64,000 nucleotides of DNA from Bacteroidota bacterium (GTDB taxonomy: Bacteria > Bacteroidota > Bacteroidia > Chitinophagales > Chitinophagaceae). The stretch lies in NCBI GenBank assembly GCA_016706595.1, contig JADJJH010000003.1:776504-840503 (forward strand), written 5' to 3'. Shown one piece after another: positions 37,349-45,402 of this stretch (positions within the stretch are counted from its first letter, which is position 1; every line of letters starts with the position of its first letter). The position numbers and the translations under genes were made by a program. The notes under the pieces were generated by a model. That model was not told the DNA's origin. It ran no database searches and saw only the letters and a program-made list of their open reading frames with translations.

Positions 37349-39310
37349 ATGAAAAGAATACTTTTTTTGGTTTCAATATTGTTCTCTTTACAGAATGATT
37401 CATTTTCACAAGACCAGGTTATTATTGACTCATTAGAAAACCAACTTAAAAAGCATTACGCAAAAAAAATTGAGTTGCAAATAAAATTTCCAGCATTGTA
37501 TGATACCACAGCGGCAAACATTTTATGTGAACTCTCCTCTGCCTATTTTTACAGTAACCCCGATAAGGCGCAAGACTATTCCAAACAAAGCTTGGCTGTT
37601 TCAGAAAAAATTGGGTATAAAAAAGGAATAGGTCGGGCCTATTACAATATGGGTGTAATTCTTAATATTAATGGAGATAATTTACCTTCTTTAGAATTTT
37701 ACAACAAATCATTGAAGATTGGACTAGAAACGGGGGACAAGAAATACATTGCAAATTCTTATCACAATATTGGGCTTGTTTATGCCAACCAAGGCAATTA
37801 CCCCGAGGCGCTCAAAAATTACTTTACCTGTCTGAAAATTTATGAAGAGACTGGGAATAAGAAAGGCAGCGCAATTGCTTATAATAATATCGGAAATGTG
37901 TATTACTTCCAAGGTATCTACCCCGATGCACTGAAATATTCATCTGCCGCTTTAAAAATTTGGGAAGGATTAGGGGATAAAAGAGGCAGTGCAATTTCGT
38001 ATACTAGCCTCGCGGGGGTTTATTTAAGTCAAGAGAATTACTCCGACGCGCTGAAATATTATTCGGCCTCTCTAAAAATATATGAAGAAACCGGGAATAA
38101 AGCAAACATGGCAGTTATTTATGAAAACATCGGACTTCTTCATTATGAGCAGGGTAATTACCCCGAAGCCTTGAAGAATCATTTTGCCTCGTTGGAAATA
38201 ATGCAAGAAATTGGGAGTAAAAATCATATTGTAAGTTCATATAAAAATATTGGGATGGTCAAATTAAAAATGCGAGCACCCGGCGAAGGCAAAACTTGGC
38301 TGCTCAAAGGATTACAGATTGCCAAGGAAATTGAATTAATTCCGCAGATGGATAATCTTTATGAAGGTCTGTCAAATGCCGACAGCGCTCTGGGAAATTT
38401 CAAAGGAGCTTATGAAAATTACAAATTGTTTGTATTATACCGCGACAGTGTTGTAAATATTGAAAACGCCAAGAAAATTGTTGCGCTTCAAATGAATTAC
38501 GATTTCGGTAAGAAGCAAGATTCGCTCAATGTCGTTCAGGCAAAAAAGGATTTGATTGCGCAAAAAGAATTGAATAAGCAAAAATTGGTTCGTAACGGAT
38601 TCATCGGCGGCACTATTATATTGCTGTTGCTAGCAGGTGCAGCAATCCTATTTTTTATTGAAAGAACGAAGCGAAATCGTAAGAAGCAAATGGAAGCAGT
38701 ACGAGCACGCATCAGTCGCGATTTGCATGATGATATGGGCTCTACACTACAGAGTATTTCAGTGATGAGCGAAGTTGCACGCATGAAGTCAAGTTCGGGC
38801 GGTAGTCAGGAATCCATTCCATTTCTCGAAAAAATCGGTACCGCATCACGCGAAATGGTAGATAAAATGAATGACATCGTATGGGCTGTGAGTCCGCAAA
38901 ACGATAATTTCGAAAACATCATACTCCATATGCGTGCATTTGGCGGTGAGCTGCTGTCAGGAAAAAATATTGCCCTAGATTTCAAAACAGATCATGATTT
39001 AAACAATATCATACTCTCTATGGAAAAGCGAAAATCATTTTTCCTAATTTATAAAGAAGCCTTGAACAATGCCTATAAATATTCAGGTGCAAAGAATGTG
39101 AAGGTTGAAATCTCGAAAACCAATCATACACTGAAATTAGTGGTTGAAGATGATGGTATTGGATTCAACATGAATGAAGACCGCTTGAAGACCGGTGGCA
39201 ACGGCTTGAAAAATATGAATACGAGGGCAAGTGAACTGAAGGGTACAATTTCAATAACATCAGAAAACGGAAGGGGAACGAGGGTAAGCCTGACAGTAAG
39301 TTTAAGTTAA
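37349..39310 (+). CDS. TPR sensor histidine kinase (HisKA_3 type)
   Basis: The 653-residue protein has a signal peptide (MKRILFLVSILFSLQNDSFS) and a periplasmic domain of six or more TPR units with a 40-residue period (YHNIGLVYANQGNYPEALKN and its copies, residues 97-300). One transmembrane helix is at about 416-437, followed by a cytoplasmic HisKA_3 domain with His460 in SRDLHDDMGS and a HATPase domain (YKEALNNAYKYS, DDGIGF). The kinase is of the NarX/DesK class and fits the LuxR-type regulator at 39904. The last codons and stop are in phase with heptad array H. It probably reads a periplasmic or envelope signal through the TPR domain. Confidence 0.93.
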   Translation: MKRILFLVSILFSLQNDSFSQDQVIIDSLENQLKKHYAKKIELQIKFPALYDTTAANILCELSSAYFYSNPDKAQDYSKQSLAVSEKIGYKKGIGRAYYNMGVILNINGDNLPSLEFYNKSLKIGLETGDKKYIANSYHNIGLVYANQGNYPEALKNYFTCLKIYEETGNKKGSAIAYNNIGNVYYFQGIYPDALKYSSAALKIWEGLGDKRGSAISYTSLAGVYLSQENYSDALKYYSASLKIYEETGNKANMAVIYENIGLLHYEQGNYPEALKNHFASLEIMQEIGSKNHIVSSYKNIGMVKLKMRAPGEGKTWLLKGLQIAKEIELIPQMDNLYEGLSNADSALGNFKGAYENYKLFVLYRDSVVNIENAKKIVALQMNYDFGKKQDSLNVVQAKKDLIAQKELNKQKLVRNGFIGGTIILLLLAGAAILFFIERTKRNRKKQMEAVRARISRDLHDDMGSTLQSISVMSEVARMKSSSGGSQESIPFLEKIGTASREMVDKMNDIVWAVSPQNDNFENIILHMRAFGGELLSGKNIALDFKTDHDLNNIILSMEKRKSFFLIYKEALNNAYKYSGAKNVKVEISKTNHTLKLVVEDDGIGFNMNEDRLKTGGNGLKNMNTRASELKGTISITSENGRGTRVSLTVSLS

Positions 39311-39431
39311 AAAATAAAAGTTAAAAACTAAGAGCTAAAAAATAAAAGTTAAAAACTAAGAGCTAAAAACTAAAAGTTAAGAACTAAAAGTGAAAAATTA
39401 AAAGCGAATAATTAAAAATCAAATACCTATG
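39306..39431. repeat. heptad array H filling the gap from stop to start codon
   Basis: Eighteen consecutive seven-base units run from GTTAAAA (containing the kinase stop codon) to ACCTATG (containing the next start codon) with no break of phase. Units include AATAAAA, ACTAAGA, GCTAAAA, ACTAAAA and GTGAAAA. Confidence 0.85.
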
Positions 39432-39794
39432 TCAAATTCTGTTTTGAGAGATAAAAGTTATTTGTTTGCAATGAGAATAGTAAAGTTATCTCAGCATTTG
39501 CAGAGTGAAAAGAAAGAGTATGTTTTATCTAAACAATTACTTAGAAGCGGAACAGCTATTGGCGCTTTAATAAGAGAAGCGGAGTTCGGTCAAAGCAAAG
39601 CCGACTTTATAAATAAGTTGAATATTTCTTTAAAAGAAGCTAACGAAAGCGGTTATTGGTTATCACTTCTTAAAGACACCGGTTACATTAATGAACCCGA
39701 ATACAAAATTCCAGCAGAAGAATGTATGGAACTTATAAAGATGCTAGTTTCGTCATTGAAAACCCTGAGACAAGTGAATACATTAAGGAGTTAA
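39429..39794 (+). CDS. four-helix-bundle protein (23S rRNA intervening-sequence / S23 family)
   Basis: The 121-residue all-helical protein has the S23 signature: FAMRIVKLSQHL, LSKQLLRSGTAIGALIREAE and FINKLNISLKEANESGYWL. The family is named for ORFs in 23S rRNA insertions but is common as stand-alone genes in Bacteroidota. It is related to the Avd accessory proteins of diversity-generating retroelements. Its function here is unknown. It splits the kinase gene from its response regulator and is bordered on both sides by heptad arrays, which suggests insertion into a former two-gene operon. Confidence 0.88.
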   Translation: MSNSVLRDKSYLFAMRIVKLSQHLQSEKKEYVLSKQLLRSGTAIGALIREAEFGQSKADFINKLNISLKEANESGYWLSLLKDTGYINEPEYKIPAEECMELIKMLVSSLKTLRQVNTLRS

Positions 39795-39908
39795 AAACTA
39801 AGAACTAAAAGTTAAAAACTTTTCACTCTTCGCTTTTTACTTTTAGTTTTCACTTTTAGTTTTTCACTTTTAGTTTTTAACTATTAACTATTAACTATAT
39901 ACTATGAA
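39790..39908. repeat. heptad array I filling the gap from stop to start codon
   Basis: Seventeen units in one phase run from GTTAAAA (with the S23 stop codon) to CTATGAA (with the regulator's ATG). The first units are A-rich (ACTAAGA, ACTAAAA) and the later ones T-rich (ACTTTTC, CTTTTAG, CTATTAA), so the halves are roughly complementary. Confidence 0.85.
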
Positions 39909-40533
39909 CATAAAAGTTGCCATTTTTGAAGATAATCCCTTGTTACTTGACAGCCTCATCGAGCTGATAAACGCCGGTGATGGATTAAGTTGTACCGGTG
40001 CATATAGCGATTGTTCTCAACTTATCCGAAAAGTAGATTCTGCTAAACCTGATGTAATTCTTATGGACATTGACCTTCCGGGAATGAATGGTATTGAGGC
40101 TGTTAGGATCATCAATCAGGAACGGCCAGACATTGTCATCATCATGCAAACAGTGTTCAACGACAATGAACGAATATTTCAATCGATTACAGCCGGTGCA
40201 TCAGGTTATCTTTTAAAAAATACTTCACCTACCCGAATCCTTGAAGCGATACGCGAAGCGGCTACAGGTGGAGCACCTATGACGCCGAGCATTGCGCATA
40301 AAATCCTCGAAGTTTTCCGCGTTAAAAAACCTGCCATATCGGTAAAAGAGCAAGCAGAGCTCAACGAAAGGCAGAAAGAAATTCTTGAATGTATTTTCAA
40401 TGGTATGAGTTATAAACTTATTGCCGAGAAACTTTTTATATCGGTTGAAACCGTGCGCTACCATGTGAAGAACATTTATGAAATACTACATGTGCATTCG
40501 CGGGATGAACTGATTTCAAAAATGGGGAGGTAA
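39904..40533 (+). CDS. LuxR/NarL-family response regulator
   Basis: The 209-residue transcription regulator has a receiver domain (1-120) with phospho-acceptor Asp55 in LMDIDLPGMNG, acidic pocket EDN (residues 9-11) and the switch Lys in GYLLKN. The C-terminal LuxR helix-turn-helix (about 145-205) has LNERQKEILECIFNG and VETVRYHVKNIYEIL. It is the evident partner of the HisKA_3 kinase at 37349. Likely targets are the T9SS genes at 41192 and 42855, whose promoters share a 19-bp dyad. Confidence 0.94.
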   Translation: MNIKVAIFEDNPLLLDSLIELINAGDGLSCTGAYSDCSQLIRKVDSAKPDVILMDIDLPGMNGIEAVRIINQERPDIVIIMQTVFNDNERIFQSITAGASGYLLKNTSPTRILEAIREAATGGAPMTPSIAHKILEVFRVKKPAISVKEQAELNERQKEILECIFNGMSYKLIAEKLFISVETVRYHVKNIYEILHVHSRDELISKMGR

Positions 40534-40534
40534 T

Positions 40535-41045
40535 CTTAAAAGTGAAAAACTAAAAGTGAAAAACTAAAAGTGAAAAACTAAAAGTGAAAAACTAAAAGTG
40601 AAAAACTAAAAGTGAAAAACTAAAAATTTAAAATCACAAAACTATTCGTCATTCACTTTTAGTTCTTAGTTTTTAACTATTCACTTTTAGTTCTTAGTTT
40701 TTAACTATTCACTTTTAGTTCTTAGTTTTTAACTATTCACTTTTAGTTCTTAGTTTTTAACTATTCACTTTTAGTTCTTAGTTTTTAACTATTCACTTTT
40801 AGTTCTTAGTTTTTAACTATTCACTTTTAGTTCTTAGTTTTTAACTATTCACTGTTAGTTTTTAACTATTCACTTTTAGTTCTTAGTTTTTAACTATTCA
40901 CTTTTAGTTCTTAGTTTTTAACTATTCACTTTTAGTTCTTAGTTTTTAACTATTCACTTTTAGTTCTTAGTTTTTAACTATTCACTTTTAGTTCTTAGTT
41001 TTTAACTATTCACTGTTAGTTTTTAACTATTCACTCTTTGCTTAT
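40535..41045. repeat. long heptad array J (about 73 units), A-rich then T-rich
   Basis: Units alternate GTGAAAA and ACTAAAA from 40535 to about 40630. After a short centre the array continues as 12 full 28-base periods made of CACTTTT, AGTTCTT, AGTTTTT and AACTATT, with full units starting at 40653, 40681, 40709 and so on. Two short periods (40849 and 41010) lack exactly one heptad. The seven-base phase is constant across the centre. No gene lies in the 658 bases between the regulator and the next gene; apart from this array they hold only the dyad and promoter. Confidence 0.92.
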
Positions 41046-41060
41046 TAATTAATAAAAAAA

Positions 41061-41079
41061 ACTACCCATTTTAGGTAGT
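41061..41079 (+). promoter_or_regulatory. 19-bp dyad, candidate operator 1
   Basis: ACTACCCATTTTAGGTAGT is an inverted repeat (ACTACC/GGTAGT) ending 21 bases before the -7 box at 41101. A near-identical dyad with the same spacing lies at 42720. A LuxR-type regulator gene is 0.5 kb upstream. Confidence 0.65.
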
Positions 41080-41100
41080 GCGTTAGGATTGCGCCCAACT

Positions 41101-41108
41101 TACTTTTG
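41101..41108 (+). promoter_or_regulatory. -7 box (TACTTTTG)
   Basis: TACTTTTG matches TAnnTTTG and lies 83 bases before the ATG at 41192. The dyad takes the place of a -33 element. Confidence 0.6.
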
Positions 41109-41191
41109 ACAAAGCAACTATTGAATGATTCTTGAAGCCTTCGAAATCATTTCATTCGTAAACCATATTTTTAATATAAACATATCTTATC

Positions 41192-42544
41192 ATGAGAAAA
41201 CAATTTACAAAAAAACTCCTTCTCGTTGTCCTCCTTGTCATGATGCTTTCGGCACATGTAAATGCTCAAATCATCTACACTGATATTATTCCGGATACAA
41301 CTATCAACACAAACAATGGCGTGTATCATCTTGATCTGAATAATGACGGGATCATAGATTTTAATATTAATTACTATTCATCAGTTGTGACAGGGTCGTG
41401 TGGTGTATCAACGGTGAATCCCACAAATTTGTTAATCAGTGTTACGCCACTGGGAACGAATGAAGTTGGGAGAAGCGTACTTAATTTTATGCCATTTCCC
41501 AGCGCGCTTTCGTTAAACCACCCCATTGACAGCGCTACATTTACTTGGCTAAATACCGGGAATCAACTTATGTCGAATAGAAACTGGATCTGCTTTGGGG
41601 GGGGGCCTATGAATCCGAATCCTCCAAATTGGTTAGCTCAAAATAACGGTCACTGGACTAACTGGAGTGCACCCGTAAATAAATATCTTCCCTTGCGATT
41701 GTATGTAGGTTCGCAAAAATATTATGGGTGGATTCGGTTAAATGTAGCCATGTTAACAGCGAGTTTCACTGCACAAGATTATGCTTACAACACCATACCT
41801 GGTCAGCCCATTTTGGCGGGAGAAACTTCTTGCATACCACCCACAGTGACGTTAACGCCGGGCAGTCCCATATCTTTATGTAATGGTGATAGTGTGCAGT
41901 TAAATGCAGTTACCAATTCTGTTTATATGTATCAGTGGTTTAAAGATGGAAATTCGATCATCGGTGCGGATACCTCTTTTTACACAACTAACAGTTCAGG
42001 TGCATATTATGTAACCGTAGGCAATAGTTGCGGATATGCTAATTCGGCAGTTGATACTGTATCCGTTTTTGTCAATGACATAACAGTTACAACATCCGGT
42101 AGTATCCTTACTTCTAATGCCGCAAACGCCACATACCAATGGATGGATTGCTCCTCGATGCAGATAATTCCGGGAGCCAATTCACAATCATTTTCACCTT
42201 CGCAAGGCGGAACTTACGCAGTGATAGTTACTGAAAATGGTTGTAGTGATACCTCATCATGTTACTCAGTAACTCCAACAGGTATTTATGAAAATATGCC
42301 TGCCACGTCAGTCATGTTATTCCCTAATCCTGCTACCAATCAAGTTACCATCGATGTAGGAGGCAACAACAATCAAGTTGCAATAACCATCAGTGATATG
42401 ACAGGCAAAATTATTTATACAACTGCCCCAAGAGATTTACAAAAGGTAGATGTGAATACAAGCAATTTTGCGGAGGGTCTTTATATTGTTCAAATTGAAG
42501 CAGCAGATTTTATTACAACGAAAAAACTTGTTGTGAAAAAATAA
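41192..42544 (+). CDS. secreted Ig-like protein with T9SS type A sorting domain
   Basis: The 450-residue protein has a signal peptide (MRKQFTKKLLLVVLLVMMLSAHVNA). Its N-terminal domain (IIYTDIIPDTTINT to YAYNTIPGQPILAGE, about residues 25-210) is shared with the gene at 42855. Two Ig-like segments follow (SISLCNGDSVQLNAV, YQWFKDGN; ATYQWMDCSS). The end (VMLFPNPATNQVTID ... EGLYIVQI ... KKLVVKK) is a type A sorting domain. A run of nine G at 41597-41605 encodes Gly-Gly-Gly and could slip during replication. It is probably a surface protein under control of the neighbouring two-component system. Confidence 0.9.
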   Translation: MRKQFTKKLLLVVLLVMMLSAHVNAQIIYTDIIPDTTINTNNGVYHLDLNNDGIIDFNINYYSSVVTGSCGVSTVNPTNLLISVTPLGTNEVGRSVLNFMPFPSALSLNHPIDSATFTWLNTGNQLMSNRNWICFGGGPMNPNPPNWLAQNNGHWTNWSAPVNKYLPLRLYVGSQKYYGWIRLNVAMLTASFTAQDYAYNTIPGQPILAGETSCIPPTVTLTPGSPISLCNGDSVQLNAVTNSVYMYQWFKDGNSIIGADTSFYTTNSSGAYYVTVGNSCGYANSAVDTVSVFVNDITVTTSGSILTSNAANATYQWMDCSSMQIIPGANSQSFSPSQGGTYAVIVTENGCSDTSSCYSVTPTGIYENMPATSVMLFPNPATNQVTIDVGGNNNQVAITISDMTGKIIYTTAPRDLQKVDVNTSNFAEGLYIVQIEAADFITTKKLVVKK

Positions 42545-42572
42545 AGTTTGAACCTAATTGAATAGTAAATTA

Positions 42573-42612
42573 TACCAATGTGATTTGATCTACGACATAA
42601 ATCACATTGGTA
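42573..42612 (+). terminator. perfect 14-bp hairpin after the T9SS gene
   Basis: TACCAATGTGATTT (42573-42586) and AAATCACATTGGTA (42599-42612) are exact reverse complements over a 12-base loop. There is no T tract, so it may act as a bidirectional or factor-dependent terminator, or as an mRNA end stabiliser. Confidence 0.6.
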
Positions 42613-42719
42613 TTACACGAAGTAGAAGTTTGATTTTTAAAGCAATCGAATTGGTATCATGAATGTTTTTCAATGAGGTGCAACGGCAACATCTGGGTTT
42701 TAAAATCTTTCATCAAAAA

Positions 42720-42738
42720 ACTACCCATTTCAGGTAGT
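42720..42738 (+). promoter_or_regulatory. 19-bp dyad, candidate operator 2
   Basis: ACTACCCATTTCAGGTAGT differs from the dyad at 41061 by one base and is again exactly 21 bases from a TACTTTTG box. The sequence between dyad and box is not conserved, so the spacing itself seems to be kept. Confidence 0.65.
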
Positions 42739-42759
42739 GTAATGGGCTTCAACACATTT

Positions 42760-42767
42760 TACTTTTG
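42760..42767 (+). promoter_or_regulatory. -7 box (TACTTTTG)
   Basis: TACTTTTG lies 87 bases before the ATG at 42855, with the same arrangement as at 41101. Confidence 0.6.
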
Positions 42768-42854
42768 GTATAGAAAATATGGAATCATTTATAAATGATT
42801 CGATACAATTTTAATTCACAAATTGATTTTCAAAAAACCTAAATAGAAATTACA

Positions 42855-43721
42855 ATGAAAAAACAACTCTTAAAAAAACTCTCCGTTTTCATTATTATGG
42901 CAATGATGTTTTCTGCAAGTGCAAATGCGCAAATTATGTACACAGATATTAACCCCGATATCAAAGATACCATTATCGCTACCGGTATAATAGATAGTAT
43001 TGATATCAACAATGACGGCATTTTTGATCTACGATTTTCGGGGAATAGAACGTATTCTGGAAGCTGGGGCCCCGCGCCAACTACAGTTACGTATAGTGTA
43101 TCTTTAAAGGTCACTCCGTTGAATGGTAGTGAAATCAAAACTAATAGTACAGGATTCCCACTTAAAATGGATCAGAATGATACAATCAATTCAGGAGGCA
43201 ACTGGAATAATGCAGCCGGTCAGATTTTATGTTCTAGATCTACATCAGCGGGACCCTTAGGAAATTGGAGTGGGTTTACCAATGCATATTTGGGCGTTAA
43301 AATCATTTCCGGAGGTCAAACCCATTATTGCTGGGTTCGAATGGGTGTTACTGTTACTATGCGAGGCTCTTCTTTTATTACTACAATAAAAGATTACGCG
43401 TATAATTCCATATCCAATCAACCCATCCTTGCCGGAGAAATGGGAGCAGTGCCATCAGGAATTATGGAGAGTTCTTTGGCTTCATCAATCCTTCTTTTTC
43501 CCAACCCGGCAAGCCGCCATGTGACTATCGATTTAGGCAAGTACAACCAGCATACTAACCTGACCATCACAGATATCAATGGAAAAATTGTTTACGCAAC
43601 CACTGAAAATGCAACACAACAGATCGTTGTGAACACCACAGCCTTTAATGAAGGAATTTATTTTGTACGAATACAATCAGAAAATTTTACTGAAGTTAAA
43701 AAACTTATGGTGAGAAAATAA
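42855..43721 (+). CDS. secreted protein with T9SS type A sorting domain, paralog of 41192 gene
   Basis: The 288-residue protein has a signal peptide (MKKQLLKKLSVFIIMAMMFSASANA). Its N-terminal domain is related to that of the 41192 product (IMYTDINPDI; DYAYNSISNQPILAGE), but it lacks the Ig-like part and passes directly to the sorting domain (ILLFPNPASRHVTID ... EGIYFVRIQ ... KKLMVRK). The shared domain plus the shared dyad promoter show that gene and promoter were duplicated together. The role of the domain is unknown to me. Confidence 0.88.
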   Translation: MKKQLLKKLSVFIIMAMMFSASANAQIMYTDINPDIKDTIIATGIIDSIDINNDGIFDLRFSGNRTYSGSWGPAPTTVTYSVSLKVTPLNGSEIKTNSTGFPLKMDQNDTINSGGNWNNAAGQILCSRSTSAGPLGNWSGFTNAYLGVKIISGGQTHYCWVRMGVTVTMRGSSFITTIKDYAYNSISNQPILAGEMGAVPSGIMESSLASSILLFPNPASRHVTIDLGKYNQHTNLTITDINGKIVYATTENATQQIVVNTTAFNEGIYFVRIQSENFTEVKKLMVRK

Positions 43722-43889
43722 GTGTTGTGTGTAACGATACAATACCTCTCTTGCCAGCTGGCTGCTTTGATGAAATGCTGATCAAACATAGTTATCGGAA
43801 AAGCATTGGCGAATTGATTACTTACTGTATGTAAATTTTATAAATGGAAGAATTATACTTAGTTCTTAAAACTTAAAAACTTATACCAA

Positions 43890-45263
43890 ATGAAAAATTA
43901 TTTACTCATTTTTATTCTCATCGCAGCAGGTGTAGCAAAGCAATCGCCAGCCTTTGCCCAATGGAACGCACTAGGCGGTATAAATGGACTATCAGCTAAT
44001 AATTATATTTACTCTGTTTGTGGCGATGCCTCAGGTAATATTTATGCCGCTGGGGAATTTAAGAACAGCTCTCTCAACAATTATGTTGCTCAGTGGAATG
44101 GGACCGCGTGGAGCGAATTGGGCGGACTGGATGGTCTTGCTGCAAGTGCATACATTTATTCTGTTTGCAGCGATCCTTCTGGTAACATCTATGCCGCAGG
44201 AAGTTTTACGAATATTTCGGGTAACAATTATGTAGCTAAATGGGATGGAACCTCGTGGAGCGAATTGGGCGGGCTTAACGGACTTGCCGCGAATTCTGTT
44301 ATTTTTTCGGTTTGTAGTGATTCTTCAGGAAACATCTATGCCGCCGGCTTTTTTAACAACAGTTCATTTAACTGTTATGTAGCAAAATGGGATGGGACCA
44401 CTTGGAGCGAATTAGGTGGGTTGGACGGATTGGCAGCGAATTGGGATATTAATACGATATGTATCGATGCGTCAGGAAACATTTATGCCGGAGGCGGGTT
44501 TACCAACAGTTCGGGAAGCAGGTATGTAGCAAAATGGGATGGTACCACATGGAGCGAGTTGGGCGGATCGAACGCATTGGCGGCAAGTGGTGATATTCGT
44601 TCTATTTGCACCGATGCGTCTGGAAACATCTATACCGCAGGAGGTTTTTTTAATAGTTCGGGGAAATATTACGTAGCCAAATGGGACGGTACCGCATGGA
44701 GCGAATTAGGCGGCTTGAATGGACTTGCAGCCAGCAGTTTCATTTATGCTGTTTGCAGCGATAGTTCGGGAAATATCTATACCGGAGGGGCTTTTAAGAA
44801 CAGCTCAGGTAACTCTTATGTTGCCAAATGGAATGGAACTGCATGGAGCGAATTAGGCGGGCTAAATGGACTTGCGGCGAATGATAGAATTATAACTGTT
44901 TATATAGATGCTGTAGGGAATATATATGCCGCAGGATTTTTTAAGAACGGTTCGGGAAAAAGATATGTTGCGAAGTTTGGATTAGCAACAACAGACATCA
45001 AAGAAACCGGCGCAAGCAATGCAGTTCTTTCGGTTTATCCAAATCCAACAAAGCAATTCTCCACAATTAAATTCAGCAACGTGAACAAGGAAGCAATCAC
45101 CCTGAAGCTCTTTGACACAAAGGGTCAACTTATGCGTACAATTTGTAATGTTTATACAGATGAAATTAGAATCAATAAGGAAAATCTATCAGCTGGTCTG
45201 TACTTTTTTCTGCTTGCAACAGACGAGACGCTTATTGGTAAAGGGAAACTCATCTTTGACTAA
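43890..45263 (+). CDS. seven-repeat beta-propeller-like T9SS protein
   Basis: The 457-residue protein has a signal peptide (MKNYLLIFILIAAGVAKQSPAFA). The body is seven repeats of exactly 49 residues, each with VCSDSSGNIYAAG, then YVAKWDGT and WSELGGL. Seven blades with this motif suggest a closed beta-propeller exposed on the surface. The end (AVLSVYPNPTKQFSTIKF ... AGLYFFLLATDETL) is a type A sorting domain. No dyad like those upstream of its two neighbours is seen before it. The stop codon TAA falls within the terminal repeat of the element at 45260. Confidence 0.88.
   Translation: MKNYLLIFILIAAGVAKQSPAFAQWNALGGINGLSANNYIYSVCGDASGNIYAAGEFKNSSLNNYVAQWNGTAWSELGGLDGLAASAYIYSVCSDPSGNIYAAGSFTNISGNNYVAKWDGTSWSELGGLNGLAANSVIFSVCSDSSGNIYAAGFFNNSSFNCYVAKWDGTTWSELGGLDGLAANWDINTICIDASGNIYAGGGFTNSSGSRYVAKWDGTTWSELGGSNALAASGDIRSICTDASGNIYTAGGFFNSSGKYYVAKWDGTAWSELGGLNGLAASSFIYAVCSDSSGNIYTGGAFKNSSGNSYVAKWNGTAWSELGGLNGLAANDRIITVYIDAVGNIYAAGFFKNGSGKRYVAKFGLATTDIKETGASNAVLSVYPNPTKQFSTIKFSNVNKEAITLKLFDTKGQLMRTICNVYTDEIRINKENLSAGLYFFLLATDETLIGKGKLIFD
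43974..45002 (+). repeat. seven tandem 147-nt repeats
   Basis: The codons for LGG recur at 43974, 44121, 44268, 44415, 44562, 44709 and 44856, an exact 147-base period without indels. Similarity at the DNA level is high, which suggests recent duplication or ongoing conversion. Confidence 0.9.
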
Positions 45264-45396
45264 TTAGTGTTTGCAAGAAAACGCTAACTACTTCGTCATT
45301 CTCGCCTTTCAAACAGATCATTTACAAGAGTAAACTCCCTATTTTCAAGGCATCGGCTTCCTTGTATTTGACGCTTTCTTATCAAACACTAATTAG
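45260..45396 (-). repeat. MITE-like element, family R1 copy B, with 14-bp terminal inverted repeats
   Basis: CTAATTAGTGTTTG (45260-45273) and CAAACACTAATTAG (45383-45396) are perfect inverted ends of a 137-base non-coding element. Its reverse complement matches 33269-33425. The left end overlaps the stop codon of the propeller gene. No transposase is encoded. Confidence 0.8.
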
Positions 45397-45402
45397 CCTA
45401 TA

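Noticed and set aside
39429..39794. Avd accessory gene of a diversity-generating retroelement
   Set aside because: The four-helix family is related, but no reverse transcriptase, template repeat or variable repeat is in the window.
40653..41040. CRISPR-like array of 28-base repeats
   Set aside because: The repeats are directly adjacent with no unique spacers, length variants differ by exactly seven bases, and no cas genes are present.
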